Part shown: positions 1 to 6,033 of the stretch, one piece after another | Numbering within the stretch: the first letter of the stretch is position 1 | Layout of the letters: every line of letters starts with the position of its first letter | Source: an uncultured Collinsella sp. | Lineage (GTDB): Bacteria > Actinomycetota > Coriobacteriia > Coriobacteriales > Coriobacteriaceae | Direction of reading: 5' to 3' | DNA length: 7,998 nt | NCBI GenBank assembly: GCA_900551635.1 | Contig: URWQ01000054.1 | Span: 1-7,998 of the forward strand | Notes under the pieces: generated by a model | The model's database searches: none | The model's input: the letters and a program-made list of their open reading frames with translations, nothing else | Told to the model about the DNA's origin: nothing | Position numbers and translations under genes: made by a program

Positions 1-29
1 ACGACGGCGGGAGCCTGCTGGGCGAGTAA
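1..29 (+). CDS. Possible C-terminal end of a plus-strand gene (partial)
   Basis: Reading frame 3 of the plus strand is open from the left edge to a TAA at 27-29 and would end in the residues DGGSLLGE. An intrinsic terminator pointing the same way follows 28 nt later (58-97), which is the main reason to believe a plus-strand gene ends here, convergent with the kinase-like gene. Only about eight residues are visible, so the product cannot be named. The open stretch could be chance. Confidence 0.35.
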
Positions 30-57
30 TCCCCTGCAGCGCTAGCCACCAAACGGC

Positions 58-97
58 AAAGTCCCCGTCGAGCACGCGCCCGGCGGGGACTTTTTCT
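58..97 (+). terminator. Intrinsic terminator for the plus-strand gene ending at the left edge
   Basis: Positions 58-70 (AAAGTCCCCGTCG) pair with 81-93 (CGGCGGGGACTTT) in a 13-bp stem with one G-U pair and a 10-nt loop, and T91-T95 form the U-tract. The mirrored A58-A60 give a weaker T-run on the minus strand, so it may also help stop transcripts from the convergent ABC-transporter operon. Confidence 0.8.
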
Positions 98-103
98 ATG
101 CCG

Positions 104-156
104 GCCGCCCAAACCACCACAAAGGTGTCTGTCCCCTTTGTGGTGGTTTGGGCGGC
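104..156. repeat. 22-bp perfect palindrome with GGGGACAG core
   Basis: Positions 104-125 and 135-156 are exact reverse complements (22 bp) around a 9-nt loop. The plus strand carries CTGTCCCC at 129-136, which is GGGGACAG on the minus strand and matches the other hairpins in this window. The right arm ends on the last base of the kinase-like gene's TAG stop, so on that transcript the hairpin starts at the stop codon. The minus strand has no T-run directly after it, so it is not a classical terminator, although it sits next to one. It could be a REP-type element or an mRNA 3'-end protector. Confidence 0.75.
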
Positions 157-779
157 TAGCCTTCGAGCTGCGCCACTTTGTAGCGGTAGGCTGCGGCGAT
201 GACATCCTTGCAGCCTTCGCGGCCCAGCTTGGCGCGGTTGACGACGATGTCTTTGCCGCTAGTCATCTTCCACTTTCCGGCGCTGTAGCGCTTGTAGAAC
301 GCCTCGCGCGCCTTCTGCTGCTGCTTGACCAGCTTGGCGCCCTTCTTTTTGTTAAGTCCACGCTTCTTGCGCACGATCTCGACGCGGTCCTCAAAGGGTG
401 CGGTCACCAACACGGCAATATGGTTGGGGTTGTTACGCAGCAGGTAATCGGACAGGCGACCTTCAATAATGCAGCTCTCGGTCTCGCCCAGATCCAAAAT
501 CACCTGGCTCATCTTTTGGAACAACTTGTCCGAGTACGAGCGCGCATCGTAGCGGTCGGGCAGGAACGCCATGTTCTCCACGGCCAGACGTTCGTCATAG
601 GCGGCCATCTTATCGAGCGACTCGCCCGCGCGCAGAGACGCGCGCACCAGCAGCTCGTTGTCGTACAGCGGAATCCCCAACTCGTCGGCAAGCATGCGAC
701 CAATCTCGTGGCCCTCGGCGCCAAAGTCGCGCGCGATGGTAATGACCACAGGATTCTTCTTGTTCTCCAGATCGCTCAT
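156..779 (-). CDS. Cytidylate-kinase-like P-loop protein (AAK-like family)
   Basis: The 207-residue product resembles the cytidylate kinase-like family (Cytidylate_kin2), whose members are often annotated as cytidylate kinase but mostly have no proven substrate. Residues 11-48 contain the family N-terminus, VVITIARDFGAEGHEIG followed by LADELGIPLYDNELL. It aligns with the family's S-R-E-F-G-S-G-G-R-E-I-G loop and lacks a normal GxxGxGK[ST] Walker A. CIIEGRLSDYLL (103-114) matches the conserved strand and EGR segment. A basic lid-like helix spans about 132-165 and ends in AFYKRYSAGKW. I chose the ATG at 779 because AAAGGA lies just upstream. A longer frame to 824 would begin inside a palindrome. 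It follows the last permease by 48 nt in the same direction, so it is probably the distal gene of the ABC operon, though the hairpin in the gap could uncouple it. The family call is fairly secure; the substrate is unknown. Confidence 0.85.
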   Translation of the reverse strand: MSDLENKKNPVVITIARDFGAEGHEIGRMLADELGIPLYDNELLVRASLRAGESLDKMAAYDERLAVENMAFLPDRYDARSYSDKLFQKMSQVILDLGETESCIIEGRLSDYLLRNNPNHIAVLVTAPFEDRVEIVRKKRGLNKKKGAKLVKQQQKAREAFYKRYSAGKWKMTSGKDIVVNRAKLGREGCKDVIAAAYRYKVAQLEG

Positions 780-795
780 CGTGATTCCTTTCTCT

Positions 796-826
796 ATGTG
801 GCAAAGGGGCTGTCCCTTTGCCACAT
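796..826. repeat. 13-bp perfect palindrome between permease and kinase-like gene
   Basis: ATGTGGCAAAGGG (796-808) pairs exactly with CCCTTTGCCACAT (814-826) around GCTGT. On the minus strand the loop region reads GGGACAG, as in the other hairpins. It starts 1 nt after the permease TAG and ends 16 nt before the kinase start, just before its ribosome binding site. There is no U-tract, so intrinsic termination is unlikely. It may stabilise the upstream mRNA end or be a mobile REP-like unit. Confidence 0.7.
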
Positions 827-827
827 T

Positions 828-1466
828 CTACGCTGCCACCATTCGCCTCTGATATGCGCGAACCAGCAGTGAGATACCAAAGTTGAGCACAAAGTACATC
901 GCAAACACCAGGCCGTAGAGCATAAGCACCTGCGACAGATCGATCGCGTGGGCCATCACGACGTTTGCCGTGTACATGAGCTCGGCCACGTTAATGCCCG
1001 AAAGATACGAGCTGTCCTTGATGACGGTCGTGCACTGGCTAAACAGCGCCGGAATGATCGTCTTAAATGTCTGCGGCAGAATGATGTAGCGCATGGTGGC
1101 AAAGAAGCCGAAGCCCTGGCTCTGCGCTGCCTCAAACTGGCCGCGCGGAATCGAGTTGAGGCCGCCGCGCACAATCTCGGCCATAACAGCGCTGGTAAAC
1201 AGCGTGAAGGCGATGGTCGAAATCACAATGTCCAAACCCTGCACCGTAAAGTAGATAAACAGGATCCACAGCAGGTTCGGCGTGCAGCGGAACAGCTCGA
1301 TATAGGCGCTCACCAAAATACGGAACGGGCGGGGCGCATAGCTTTTAACGAGCGCCAGCACCGTGCCAAAGATGAGTGAGAAAAAAATCGACAGCGCCGA
1401 GATCTCGATTGTCTTAACAAAGCCGCCCCAAATGTAGAGCAGGTTGGTCGCGTTGAAGATTTCCAT
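828..1466 (-). CDS. Polar amino acid ABC transporter permease (second subunit)
   Basis: This 212-residue inner-membrane subunit belongs to the His/Glu/Gln/Arg permease family (HisM/GlnP/YecS type), which forms the channel of amino acid importers. Hydrophobic segments lie at about 17-40, 50-75, 80-98, 130-145 and 178-202. The EAA loop that contacts the ATPase is visible at 112-131 (EAAQSQGF...YIILPQ), and ELFRCTPNLLWILFIYF (57-73) matches the family's conserved 'FRGTP' segment, with Cys in place of Gly. The ATG at 1466 has an AGAGGAGG ribosome binding site lying inside the last codons of the preceding permease, whose stop is only 3 nt upstream. The two are therefore almost certainly translationally coupled and probably form a heterodimer. 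The exact amino acid cannot be told from this subunit. Confidence 0.93.
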   Translation of the reverse strand: MEIFNATNLLYIWGGFVKTIEISALSIFFSLIFGTVLALVKSYAPRPFRILVSAYIELFRCTPNLLWILFIYFTVQGLDIVISTIAFTLFTSAVMAEIVRGGLNSIPRGQFEAAQSQGFGFFATMRYIILPQTFKTIIPALFSQCTTVIKDSSYLSGINVAELMYTANVVMAHAIDLSQVLMLYGLVFAMYFVLNFGISLLVRAYQRRMVAA

Positions 1467-1469
1467 GCG

Positions 1470-2216
1470 CTAGGCCTCCTCTACGTTGTCGAGCCCCAGC
1501 TCGGCCAGGCTCACGCCGCGCGGACGCTCCTTGGAGCGGCGCTCGAGCCACTGCACCAGCATGGCGAGCGGAAAGCAGATGATGAAGTACATAAGGCAGC
1601 AGACGATGTATCCCTGCAGGTAACCGTACAGACTCACAAAGTTGTCGGAACGGTACATAAGATCGCCGCTGGCCACAAGCGCGAGCACCGACGTGTTCTT
1701 GACCAAGTTGAGCGCCTGGTTACACAGCGGCGGCAGAATGATCTTGAATGTCTGGGGCAGCACGATGTACCAGTACGCCTGCGCACGGGTGAAGCCCTGG
1801 CTCTGGGCCGCCTCCATCTGACCGCGCGGAACCGCCTCGATACCGGTGCGGATGACCTCCGAAATGTAGGCCGCGTGATACAGGCCCACACCCAAGAAGC
1901 CCAGCACGAACGGCGCGATACGCACCGGCTGGTCGGCACCGGTTATGGCCTGCAAAAACTGCGGACCGGCCATGTACATAAAGAGCACCTGCACGGGCAA
2001 CGGGGTGTTCTGGTAAAACTCAACGTACACGCGGCTTATGGCGCGCAGCACGCGCGAGCGAGTGGTAGAGAACACGCCCAGCAGCGTGCCCAGCACCAGC
2101 GACAGCAGCAGACCGGCAACGACCACCTGCAGCGTCACGCCAAAGCCCTCCCAGAAGGGCCCCATGTTTTGAAATGTCGTCGACCAACGGTCGGCGTCAA
2201 ATAATCCTTCGAGCAT
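1470..2216 (-). CDS. Polar amino acid ABC transporter permease (first subunit)
   Basis: The 248-residue membrane protein is of the same His/Glu/Gln permease family as its downstream partner. Hydrophobic spans lie at about 25-48, 72-90, 102-118, 155-185 and 200-222, with a charged cytoplasmic C-terminus (LERRSKERPRG). The conserved EFYQNTPLPVQVLF stretch is at 66-79, and the ATPase-binding EAA loop is at 135-154 (EAAQSQGF...YIVLPQ), almost identical to that of the second permease. I chose the ATG at 2216 because GGAAGGAA lies just upstream. A TTG-initiated frame from 2249 would overlap the binding-protein gene and adds residues unlike the family. The gap to the upstream binding-protein gene is 25 nt. 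Its last codons (VEEA) double as the ribosome binding site of the next gene. Confidence 0.93.
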   Translation of the reverse strand: MLEGLFDADRWSTTFQNMGPFWEGFGVTLQVVVAGLLLSLVLGTLLGVFSTTRSRVLRAISRVYVEFYQNTPLPVQVLFMYMAGPQFLQAITGADQPVRIAPFVLGFLGVGLYHAAYISEVIRTGIEAVPRGQMEAAQSQGFTRAQAYWYIVLPQTFKIILPPLCNQALNLVKNTSVLALVASGDLMYRSDNFVSLYGYLQGYIVCCLMYFIICFPLAMLVQWLERRSKERPRGVSLAELGLDNVEEA

Positions 2217-2241
2217 TTGATTCCTTCCTTGGACGATCCGC

Positions 2242-3117
2242 CTATACAAGACCCCAGGTCTTGACCTCTTGGTCGAGCCAGCCGTCGGCCAGGCGATCGC
2301 ATATCACCTGATCGACCACGGCCGAAAGGTCGCAGCCCTTCTTGGTCGCCACGCCGTAGCCCTGCTCGCCAAACTTGACCTCGGGCTGCAGCAGCTCAAC
2401 GGTCTCGTTCATGTAACCGGCCAGCGTGGAGCGGTCCATGGCAAAGACGTCGATATTGCCGGCGTCGAGCGAACTCTTGATGATGGGGTAGCCGCTAAAG
2501 GCCCTAAACTCGGGCTTGCAGCTAAAGCCGTTGTCCTTGATCATCTGCTCGATCAGGCCCTGCGTAGTAGCACCCTGGCTCACGCCGATGACCTTGCCGT
2601 CCAGGTCCTCAATCGAGGTAAAGCCCGAACGCTTCTTGACCATGAGTCCCACGTAGTCGGTGCGGTACGGCGTCGAGAAATCCCAGCTCTTCTTGCGCTC
2701 GTCGGTGATGGTGTAGGTCGCCGCGACCACATCGAGCTGGCCGTTATCGATCAGCGGGCCGCGCGTCTTGGGCGTTACGTCGGTAAACTCGACAAGCTCC
2801 TGGGAACGGGCCTCCTTGTAGCTCACGCCAAAGACGGCAGCGGCGATCTGGTAGCACAAATCGACTTCCATGCCCTCAAAGCGGCCCTTGGCGGTGTCGT
2901 AATAGCCATAGCCGGGAACGTCCTTCTTAACGCCGGCATTCAGATGGCCACGCGACTTGATGGCCGCAAGCTTGGACCCCTTGTCAGAGCCCTCGCCGCT
3001 GGTGGAGTGGCCGCAACCGGCAAGCGCGGTCCCCGTCAGCGCAAGCATGCCGGCGCCAGCCAGCTGCAAAAAGCGACGGCGCGACACGGCCGCCCTCGTC
3101 ATATCCGTCATGTCCAT
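2242..3117 (-). CDS. Amino acid ABC transporter substrate-binding lipoprotein (family 3), Tat-type signal
   Basis: This extracellular solute-binding protein (about 291 residues, SBP_bac_3) delivers a polar amino acid to the permeases. The N-terminus has a twin-arginine motif, SRRRFLQ (12-18), then a hydrophobic stretch and a lipobox LAGC with the acylated Cys at 35, so it looks like a Tat-exported lipoprotein. Binding-domain landmarks are FEGMEVDLCYQIA (80-92), GQLDVVAATYTITDERKKSWDFSTPY (126-151) and DLDGKVIGVSQGATT (171-185), resembling glutamate/aspartate/glutamine binders of the PEB1/GlnH group. Specificity is inferred, not shown. The start is uncertain: GTG at 3120 and ATGs at 3117, 3111 and 3102 are all possible and the ribosome binding site is weak (AGG or GGTGAT). 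The ATPase stop is only 8 nt upstream of 3117, so translational coupling is likely. Confidence 0.93.
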   Translation of the reverse strand: MDMTDMTRAAVSRRRFLQLAGAGMLALTGTALAGCGHSTSGEGSDKGSKLAAIKSRGHLNAGVKKDVPGYGYYDTAKGRFEGMEVDLCYQIAAAVFGVSYKEARSQELVEFTDVTPKTRGPLIDNGQLDVVAATYTITDERKKSWDFSTPYRTDYVGLMVKKRSGFTSIEDLDGKVIGVSQGATTQGLIEQMIKDNGFSCKPEFRAFSGYPIIKSSLDAGNIDVFAMDRSTLAGYMNETVELLQPEVKFGEQGYGVATKKGCDLSAVVDQVICDRLADGWLDQEVKTWGLV

Positions 3118-3125
3118 CACCGCGC

Positions 3126-3857
3126 CTAGTGCAAAATCTTGGACAGGAACTCGCGGCAGCGCGGGTTCTCGGGGTTATCGAAGAAGTGCTCGGGCGTGCC
3201 CTCCTCCAGAATGCGGCCGTCCTCCATAAAGATGACGCGGTCGGCCACCTGGCGCGCAAAGCCCATCTCGTGCGTCACGCAGATCATGGTGATGTCCTCC
3301 TGCGCGAGCTCAATCATAACGTCCAGAACCTCCTGGACCATCTCGGGGTCGAGCGCCGAGGTCGGCTCGTCAAACAGGATGATGGGCTGCTTGGTGCACA
3401 GGGCACGGGCGATGGCGATGCGCTGCTGCTGACCGCCCGAGAGATTCTGCGGATACTCGCCGGCCTTATGCGCCATGCCGACGCGCTTGAGCGCGGCGAT
3501 GGCGATCTCGGTCGCCTCCTCCTTGCTCTTCTTTTGCAGCTTGATGGGCGCGAGCGTCAGGTTTCCCAGCACCGTCATGTTGGGATATAGGTTGAACTGC
3601 TGAAACACCATGGAGCTGTACTTGCGAGCCATCTCCAGGTGATTCTTTTTGGTGAGCGGCGTACCGTCGATGACGACCTCGCCCGACGTAGGCTCCTCCA
3701 GATAATCGACGCAACGGATGAGTGTCGACTTACCCGAGCCGGAAGGCCCGATCATTACGAGCTTCTCGCCGCGCTTGACGGTGAGATTGATATCTTTGAG
3801 CACATGCAGGTCGCCAAAGTACTTGTTGAGATGCTTGATCTCGATCATGTCTGCCAT
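3126..3857 (-). CDS. Polar amino acid ABC transporter ATP-binding protein (GlnQ-type)
   Basis: This 243-residue cytoplasmic ATPase powers the importer encoded by the three genes downstream. All nucleotide-binding motifs are intact: Walker [10 protein letters not shown] (37-45), Q-loop glutamine in [10 protein letters not shown] (83-92), ABC signature LSGGQQQR (139-146), Walker B IILFDEP (159-165), D-loop SALD (167-170) and the switch histidine in VTHEMGFA (194-201). The [12 protein letters not shown] stretch and the [20 protein letters not shown] tail are typical of the amino acid (GlnQ/HisP) subfamily. The ATG at 3857 is preceded by GGGAAGGGA at good spacing. It is the first gene of the operon. 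Confidence in the family is very high; the transported amino acid is not identified. Confidence 0.97.
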   Translation of the reverse strand: MADMIEIKHLNKYFGDLHVLKDINLTVKRGEKLVMIGPSGSGKSTLIRCVDYLEEPTSGEVVIDGTPLTKKNHLEMARKYSSMVFQQFNLYPNMTVLGNLTLAPIKLQKKSKEEATEIAIAALKRVGMAHKAGEYPQNLSGGQQQRIAIARALCTKQPIILFDEPTSALDPEMVQEVLDVMIELAQEDITMICVTHEMGFARQVADRVIFMEDGRILEEGTPEHFFDNPENPRCREFLSKILH

Positions 3858-3892
3858 GAATGTCCCTTCCCTGCGTTTACACGAGTTGCACT

Positions 3893-3921
3893 ATTGTACG
3901 GAAAGAACCACGTTTCCGCAG
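3893..3921 (-). promoter_or_regulatory. Possible promoter of the ABC transporter operon
   Basis: On the minus strand TACAAT (3893-3898) matches the sigma-70 -10 consensus at 5 of 6 positions and lies 35 nt upstream of the ATPase start. The hexamer 17 nt further upstream, CTGCGG (3916-3921), is a poor -35. A second -10-like TATTAT lies at 4008-4013, also without a good -35. Transcript-end mapping would be needed to choose between them. Confidence 0.3.
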
Positions 3922-3963
3922 CCCACACTACATTCCCGTAAAGAACCCGCAACCTTTAACCCA

Positions 3964-3999
3964 CTCATTGGGTACTCATTTAAGTCTGTCCCCAATGAG
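3964..3999. repeat. 9-bp inverted repeat with GGGGACAG core upstream of the ABC operon
   Basis: CTCATTGGG (3964-3972) pairs exactly with CCCAATGAG (3991-3999) around an 18-nt loop. The plus strand reads CTGTCCCC at 3986-3993 (GGGGACAG on the minus strand), the same core as the hairpins at 104-156 and 796-826. If transcription starts at the upstream -10 candidate it would lie in the operon leader; otherwise it is untranscribed spacer. I see no riboswitch or ligand-binding fold. Confidence 0.55.
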
Positions 4000-4043
4000 C
4001 GCCGAAAATAATACAACCGCCCTTGTTGGGCATAAGTCAGCGA

Positions 4044-4142
4044 AAACCCGTACACGCGAGCAAGGTGACGTGAAATGAAAGGGCGCAGACCTTATGGTCG
4101 CGCCCTTGAAATTGAACGTCAGATTGCCGCGTGTACGGGTTT
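4044..4142. repeat. 99-nt imperfect palindrome with long arms
   Basis: The outer arms 4044-4058 (AAACCCGTACACGCG) and 4128-4142 are perfect 15-nt reverse complements. Moving inward, GCAA (4060-4063) pairs with TTGC (4124-4127), TGACGT (4066-4071) pairs with ACGTCA (4116-4121), and after a loose A/T-rich internal loop GGGCGC (4081-4086) and GACC (4088-4091) pair with GGTC and GCGCCC (4096-4105) around TTAT. The symmetry spans about 48 nt on each side, far longer than a usual terminator. It lies between the yqeY-like gene and the ABC operon promoter. It could be a miniature inverted-repeat element, a fused pair of REP units or a structured RNA. Confidence 0.75.
4072..4105 (-). terminator. Probable terminator of the isomerase-yqeY unit
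   Basis: On the minus strand GGGCGC-GACC pairs with GGTC-(T)-GCGCCC around ATAA, with one bulged base, and is followed by a broken T-run TTTCATTTC (rc of 4072-4080). It is the central part of the 99-nt palindrome and lies 82 nt after the yqeY-like stop. The interrupted U-tract makes it moderate rather than strong. Confidence 0.55.
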
Positions 4143-4155
4143 GCAGCGTCGAGCC

Positions 4156-4183
4156 GTTACGCGGTTTGGTAAAACCGCGTAAC
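4156..4183. repeat. 12-bp perfect stem-loop at the end of the yqeY-like gene
   Basis: GTTACGCGGTTT (4156-4167) pairs exactly with AAACCGCGTAAC (4172-4183) around GGTA. It begins 3 nt after the TAA stop of the yqeY-like gene. The minus strand continues GGCTCGACG with no T-run, so it is a stable 3'-end hairpin and not a classical intrinsic terminator. It may act together with the terminator-like structure further downstream. Confidence 0.65.
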
Positions 4184-4186
4184 AAA

Positions 4187-4630
4187 TTACGCAAGTTTGG
4201 CGCCTACGATCTTTGCCGCGGCAGGCTTATCGAAGTTGCCGCCGGTGGCCTTGCCGAGTGCACCCATGACCTGGCCCATCTGCTTCTTGGACGTGGCGCC
4301 CAGCTCGGCGATGACCTGCTCGATCAGAGCCTCGAGTTCCTCGCCCGAAACCTGCGCGGGCAGCAGGCTCTCCAGAATCTTGACCTGCTCGGTCAGGTTG
4401 TCGGTACGCTCTTGGTCGGTGCCGGCCTTGATGGACATCTCCAGCGTCTCGCTCGTCTGCTTAATCAGACGCTTGATCATGCTGTTGACGTCTTCCTCGG
4501 TCACATCGCGGCGCTCATTAACCTCGATATTCTTCACCTCGGCCTTGACCTGGCGAATGATGGACAGGCGAACCTTGTCCTTGGCCTTCATGGCGGCGAT
4601 CATTTCCTGCTGCAGCTCTTCGTTGGTCAT
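4187..4630 (-). CDS. yqeY: YqeY/GatB-like domain protein
   Basis: The 147-residue product has the length and motifs of the YqeY family (GatB/YqeY C-terminal-like domain), small proteins related to the tRNA-binding tail of the amidotransferase subunit GatB; their own role is unproven. Visible landmarks are AMKAKDKVRLSIIRQVKAEVKNIEV (13-37), a helical linker, ILESLLPAQVSGEELEALI (85-103) and the closing KKQMGQVMGALGKATGGNFDKPAAAKIVGAKL (115-146). The ATG at 4630 is chosen because GAGGAGGAT lies 7 nt upstream; a GTG-started frame from 4666 would ignore that site. It lies 54 nt downstream of the isomerase gene in the same direction and is probably cotranscribed with it, and is followed by a perfect hairpin. 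Confidence 0.92.
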   Translation of the reverse strand: MTNEELQQEMIAAMKAKDKVRLSIIRQVKAEVKNIEVNERRDVTEEDVNSMIKRLIKQTSETLEMSIKAGTDQERTDNLTEQVKILESLLPAQVSGEELEALIEQVIAELGATSKKQMGQVMGALGKATGGNFDKPAAAKIVGAKLA

Positions 4631-4653
4631 CTGCAAATCCTCCTCAATAGTAT

Positions 4654-4679
4654 GGGCGGCACTCACGCGAGCACCGCCC
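4654..4679 (-). other. Intercistronic hairpin between isomerase and yqeY-like genes
   Basis: On the minus strand GGGCGGTGCTC pairs with GAGTGCCGCCC (11 pairs including two G-U) around GCGT. It lies 5 nt after the isomerase stop and ends about 11 nt before the yqeY ribosome binding site. There is no T-run. It may stabilise the upstream message or tune relative expression of the two genes. Confidence 0.5.
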
Positions 4680-4684
4680 CATGA

Positions 4685-5908
4685 TTACTCGGTCGTCGAC
4701 GAATCGTCGGTCGAACTCTTGGTGACGCCCTTCAGGCTCACGTTATAGGGTACGTCCTTGGGCATGGGGTTAACGGTAATGTCGGCGTCCTTCTTGTACT
4801 GCTCCAGCCACTCGCTGTATGCAGTACTGGCCGCCTGCGTCTTCACCACGTTGGAGACGTACTTCTTAATGTCTTTGGGCACCTGCTTGATGTCATCGAC
4901 CTGATTATCGACATGGAAGTAGTCGGTGCACTTGATGACATGGTAACCGTACGTCGACTCGACCACGTCGCTCACATCGCCCTTGTTGAGCCCCTCGAGC
5001 GCCGTCTGGTAGCTATCGACGAAGGTGGTGAGCTTGTCCCAGCCCACATCGCCCTTCTTATCCTTGGAGCCGGTGTCGTCGGAATACTGCTCCACGGCGT
5101 CCTCAAAGCTCAGCTCGCCGGAGTTGATCTTGTCCAGGCACTCCTGCGCCTTGGCCTTGGCAGCGGCCTTGTCCTCGTCAGATGCGTCGGAATCGACCTT
5201 GATCAGGATGTTCGACGAGCGGCGGGCGTCGTTGTAGTTAGACAGGTTCTCGTTGATGTAATCGACGACCTCGCCGTCTTTGGGCTTGCTGGTGGGCGCC
5301 ACGGCATCCTTAAGCTTTTGCTGTGCCAGGCTCTCCTTGAGCGAGTCCTTGTAGGTGTCCTCGGTATAGCCGTAGGTCTTAAGGGTCTTCTTAAAGGTCT
5401 TGGCACCGCCCGCGCTCTTGCACGCGTCCTTCCATGCCTTCTCGACTTCCTCGTCCGACACCGTCACGCCGTTTTCCTTCTGCGCCCGCTGAAGCAGAAT
5501 CTGCTGCGTGTAGGAATCGATGAGCTGCTTGCGATACTTCTTGGGTGTCAGGTCGTTGTCGACCAGATACTGCGCCCAGTCCTTGTCCTTGGTGTAGCCA
5601 TAGGACGTGCGCATGCTCATGATCTGCTTGGTCACGGTGTCCTCGGTAAGGTTGGTGCCGTTGATGGTGGCAGCCACGCCACCAGTGAGCTTATAGCCCG
5701 AGCTGGCGCTTTCGGTCTGCGACATCAGGCCGGAGCACGCCATGGCCGAGACGGAAAGCAGCATCGCCAGCACGCCGATAACCACCAGGACGATCTTGAC
5801 GGTCTTAGACACGTACGTCTTGCGCTGCTTCTTACGAGAGCTGGAGGCAGCGCGAGTCTGCTGCTCGGGCGTCGACGTGGCCTCGGAGTTCTTTTTCTTG
5901 TTTGCCAT
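4685..5908 (-). CDS. Membrane-anchored parvulin-type peptidyl-prolyl isomerase (PrsA/SurA-like)
   Basis: The 407-residue protein probably assists folding of secreted proteins outside the membrane by cis-trans isomerisation of proline bonds. A basic, Ser/Thr/Lys-rich cytoplasmic tail (1-35) leads into one hydrophobic segment (about 37-58), followed by an extracytoplasmic SurA_N-like helical region (about 78-205) with the typical TINGTNLTEDTV start. The parvulin domain spans about 229-330: NILIKVD, LSFEDAVEQYSDDTGSKDKKGDVGW and VVESTYGYHVIKC match the family blocks. A Thr/Ser/Asp tail closes it. Cys58 lies at the end of the hydrophobic segment but in an AMAC context, lacking the usual Leu at -3, so lipoprotein processing as in Bacillus PrsA is uncertain. 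The ATG at 5908 has GAAAGG 6 nt upstream. It probably starts a two-gene unit with the yqeY-like gene. Confidence 0.9.
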   Translation of the reverse strand: MANKKKNSEATSTPEQQTRAASSSRKKQRKTYVSKTVKIVLVVIGVLAMLLSVSAMACSGLMSQTESASSGYKLTGGVAATINGTNLTEDTVTKQIMSMRTSYGYTKDKDWAQYLVDNDLTPKKYRKQLIDSYTQQILLQRAQKENGVTVSDEEVEKAWKDACKSAGGAKTFKKTLKTYGYTEDTYKDSLKESLAQQKLKDAVAPTSKPKDGEVVDYINENLSNYNDARRSSNILIKVDSDASDEDKAAAKAKAQECLDKINSGELSFEDAVEQYSDDTGSKDKKGDVGWDKLTTFVDSYQTALEGLNKGDVSDVVESTYGYHVIKCTDYFHVDNQVDDIKQVPKDIKKYVSNVVKTQAASTAYSEWLEQYKKDADITVNPMPKDVPYNVSLKGVTKSSTDDSSTTE

Positions 5909-5944
5909 AGTTGGCCTTTCGCATTACGAATCGAACAAACGCCA

Positions 5945-5955
5945 TTGTGTCACAA
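5945..5955. promoter_or_regulatory. Small palindrome upstream of the isomerase gene
   Basis: TTGTG-T-CACAA is an 11-nt dyad 36 nt upstream of the isomerase ATG. It has the size of an operator half-site pair, but no convincing -10/-35 pair was found around it. It could be chance. Confidence 0.2.
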
Positions 5956-5975
5956 CGCAGCCCCCGCGACACACC

Positions 5976-6015
5976 TGGTGCATGGGGACAGGTTAATCTG
6001 CACCATTTTGGTGCA
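5976..6015. repeat. Alternating TGGTGCA/TGCACCA repeat with two GGGGACAG copies
   Basis: TGGTGCA (5976-5982), TGCACCA (5999-6005) and TGGTGCA (6009-6015) occur in series. The middle copy can pair with either the left copy (16-nt loop containing GGGGACAG) or the right copy (3-nt loop), so two mutually exclusive hairpins are possible. A GGTGCA..GGGGACAG unit is thus present twice in direct orientation (5977-5991 and 6010-6025). It lies in the 159-nt gap between the EIIA and isomerase genes. Confidence 0.6.
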
Positions 6016-6033
6016 AAGGGGACAGCACTGGCA

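Noticed and set aside
780..824. Longer N-terminus for the kinase-like gene, starting at 824
   Set aside because: The extra 15 codons come from a palindrome, start with GTG and ignore the good AAAGGA site before the ATG at 779.
2217..2249. TTG start at 2249 for the first permease
   Set aside because: It would overlap the binding-protein gene, and a strong GGAAGGAA site precedes the ATG at 2216.
2269..3129. A 286-codon open frame on the plus strand
   Set aside because: It is the antisense shadow of the binding-protein gene, which has clear family motifs and a signal peptide.
3858..4186. Riboswitch or T-box leader for the amino acid transporter operon
   Set aside because: Only simple hairpins are visible; I found no T-box motif, no conserved aptamer core and no terminator/antiterminator pair ahead of the ATPase gene.
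3860..4194. Small open frames on both strands in the gap between the ABC operon and the yqeY-like gene
   Set aside because: They run through the 99-nt palindrome and other hairpins, have no ribosome binding sites that stand out, and resemble no known protein.
4631..4666. GTG start at 4666 for the yqeY-like gene
   Set aside because: The ATG at 4630 has an excellent GAGGAGG site and gives the usual family length.
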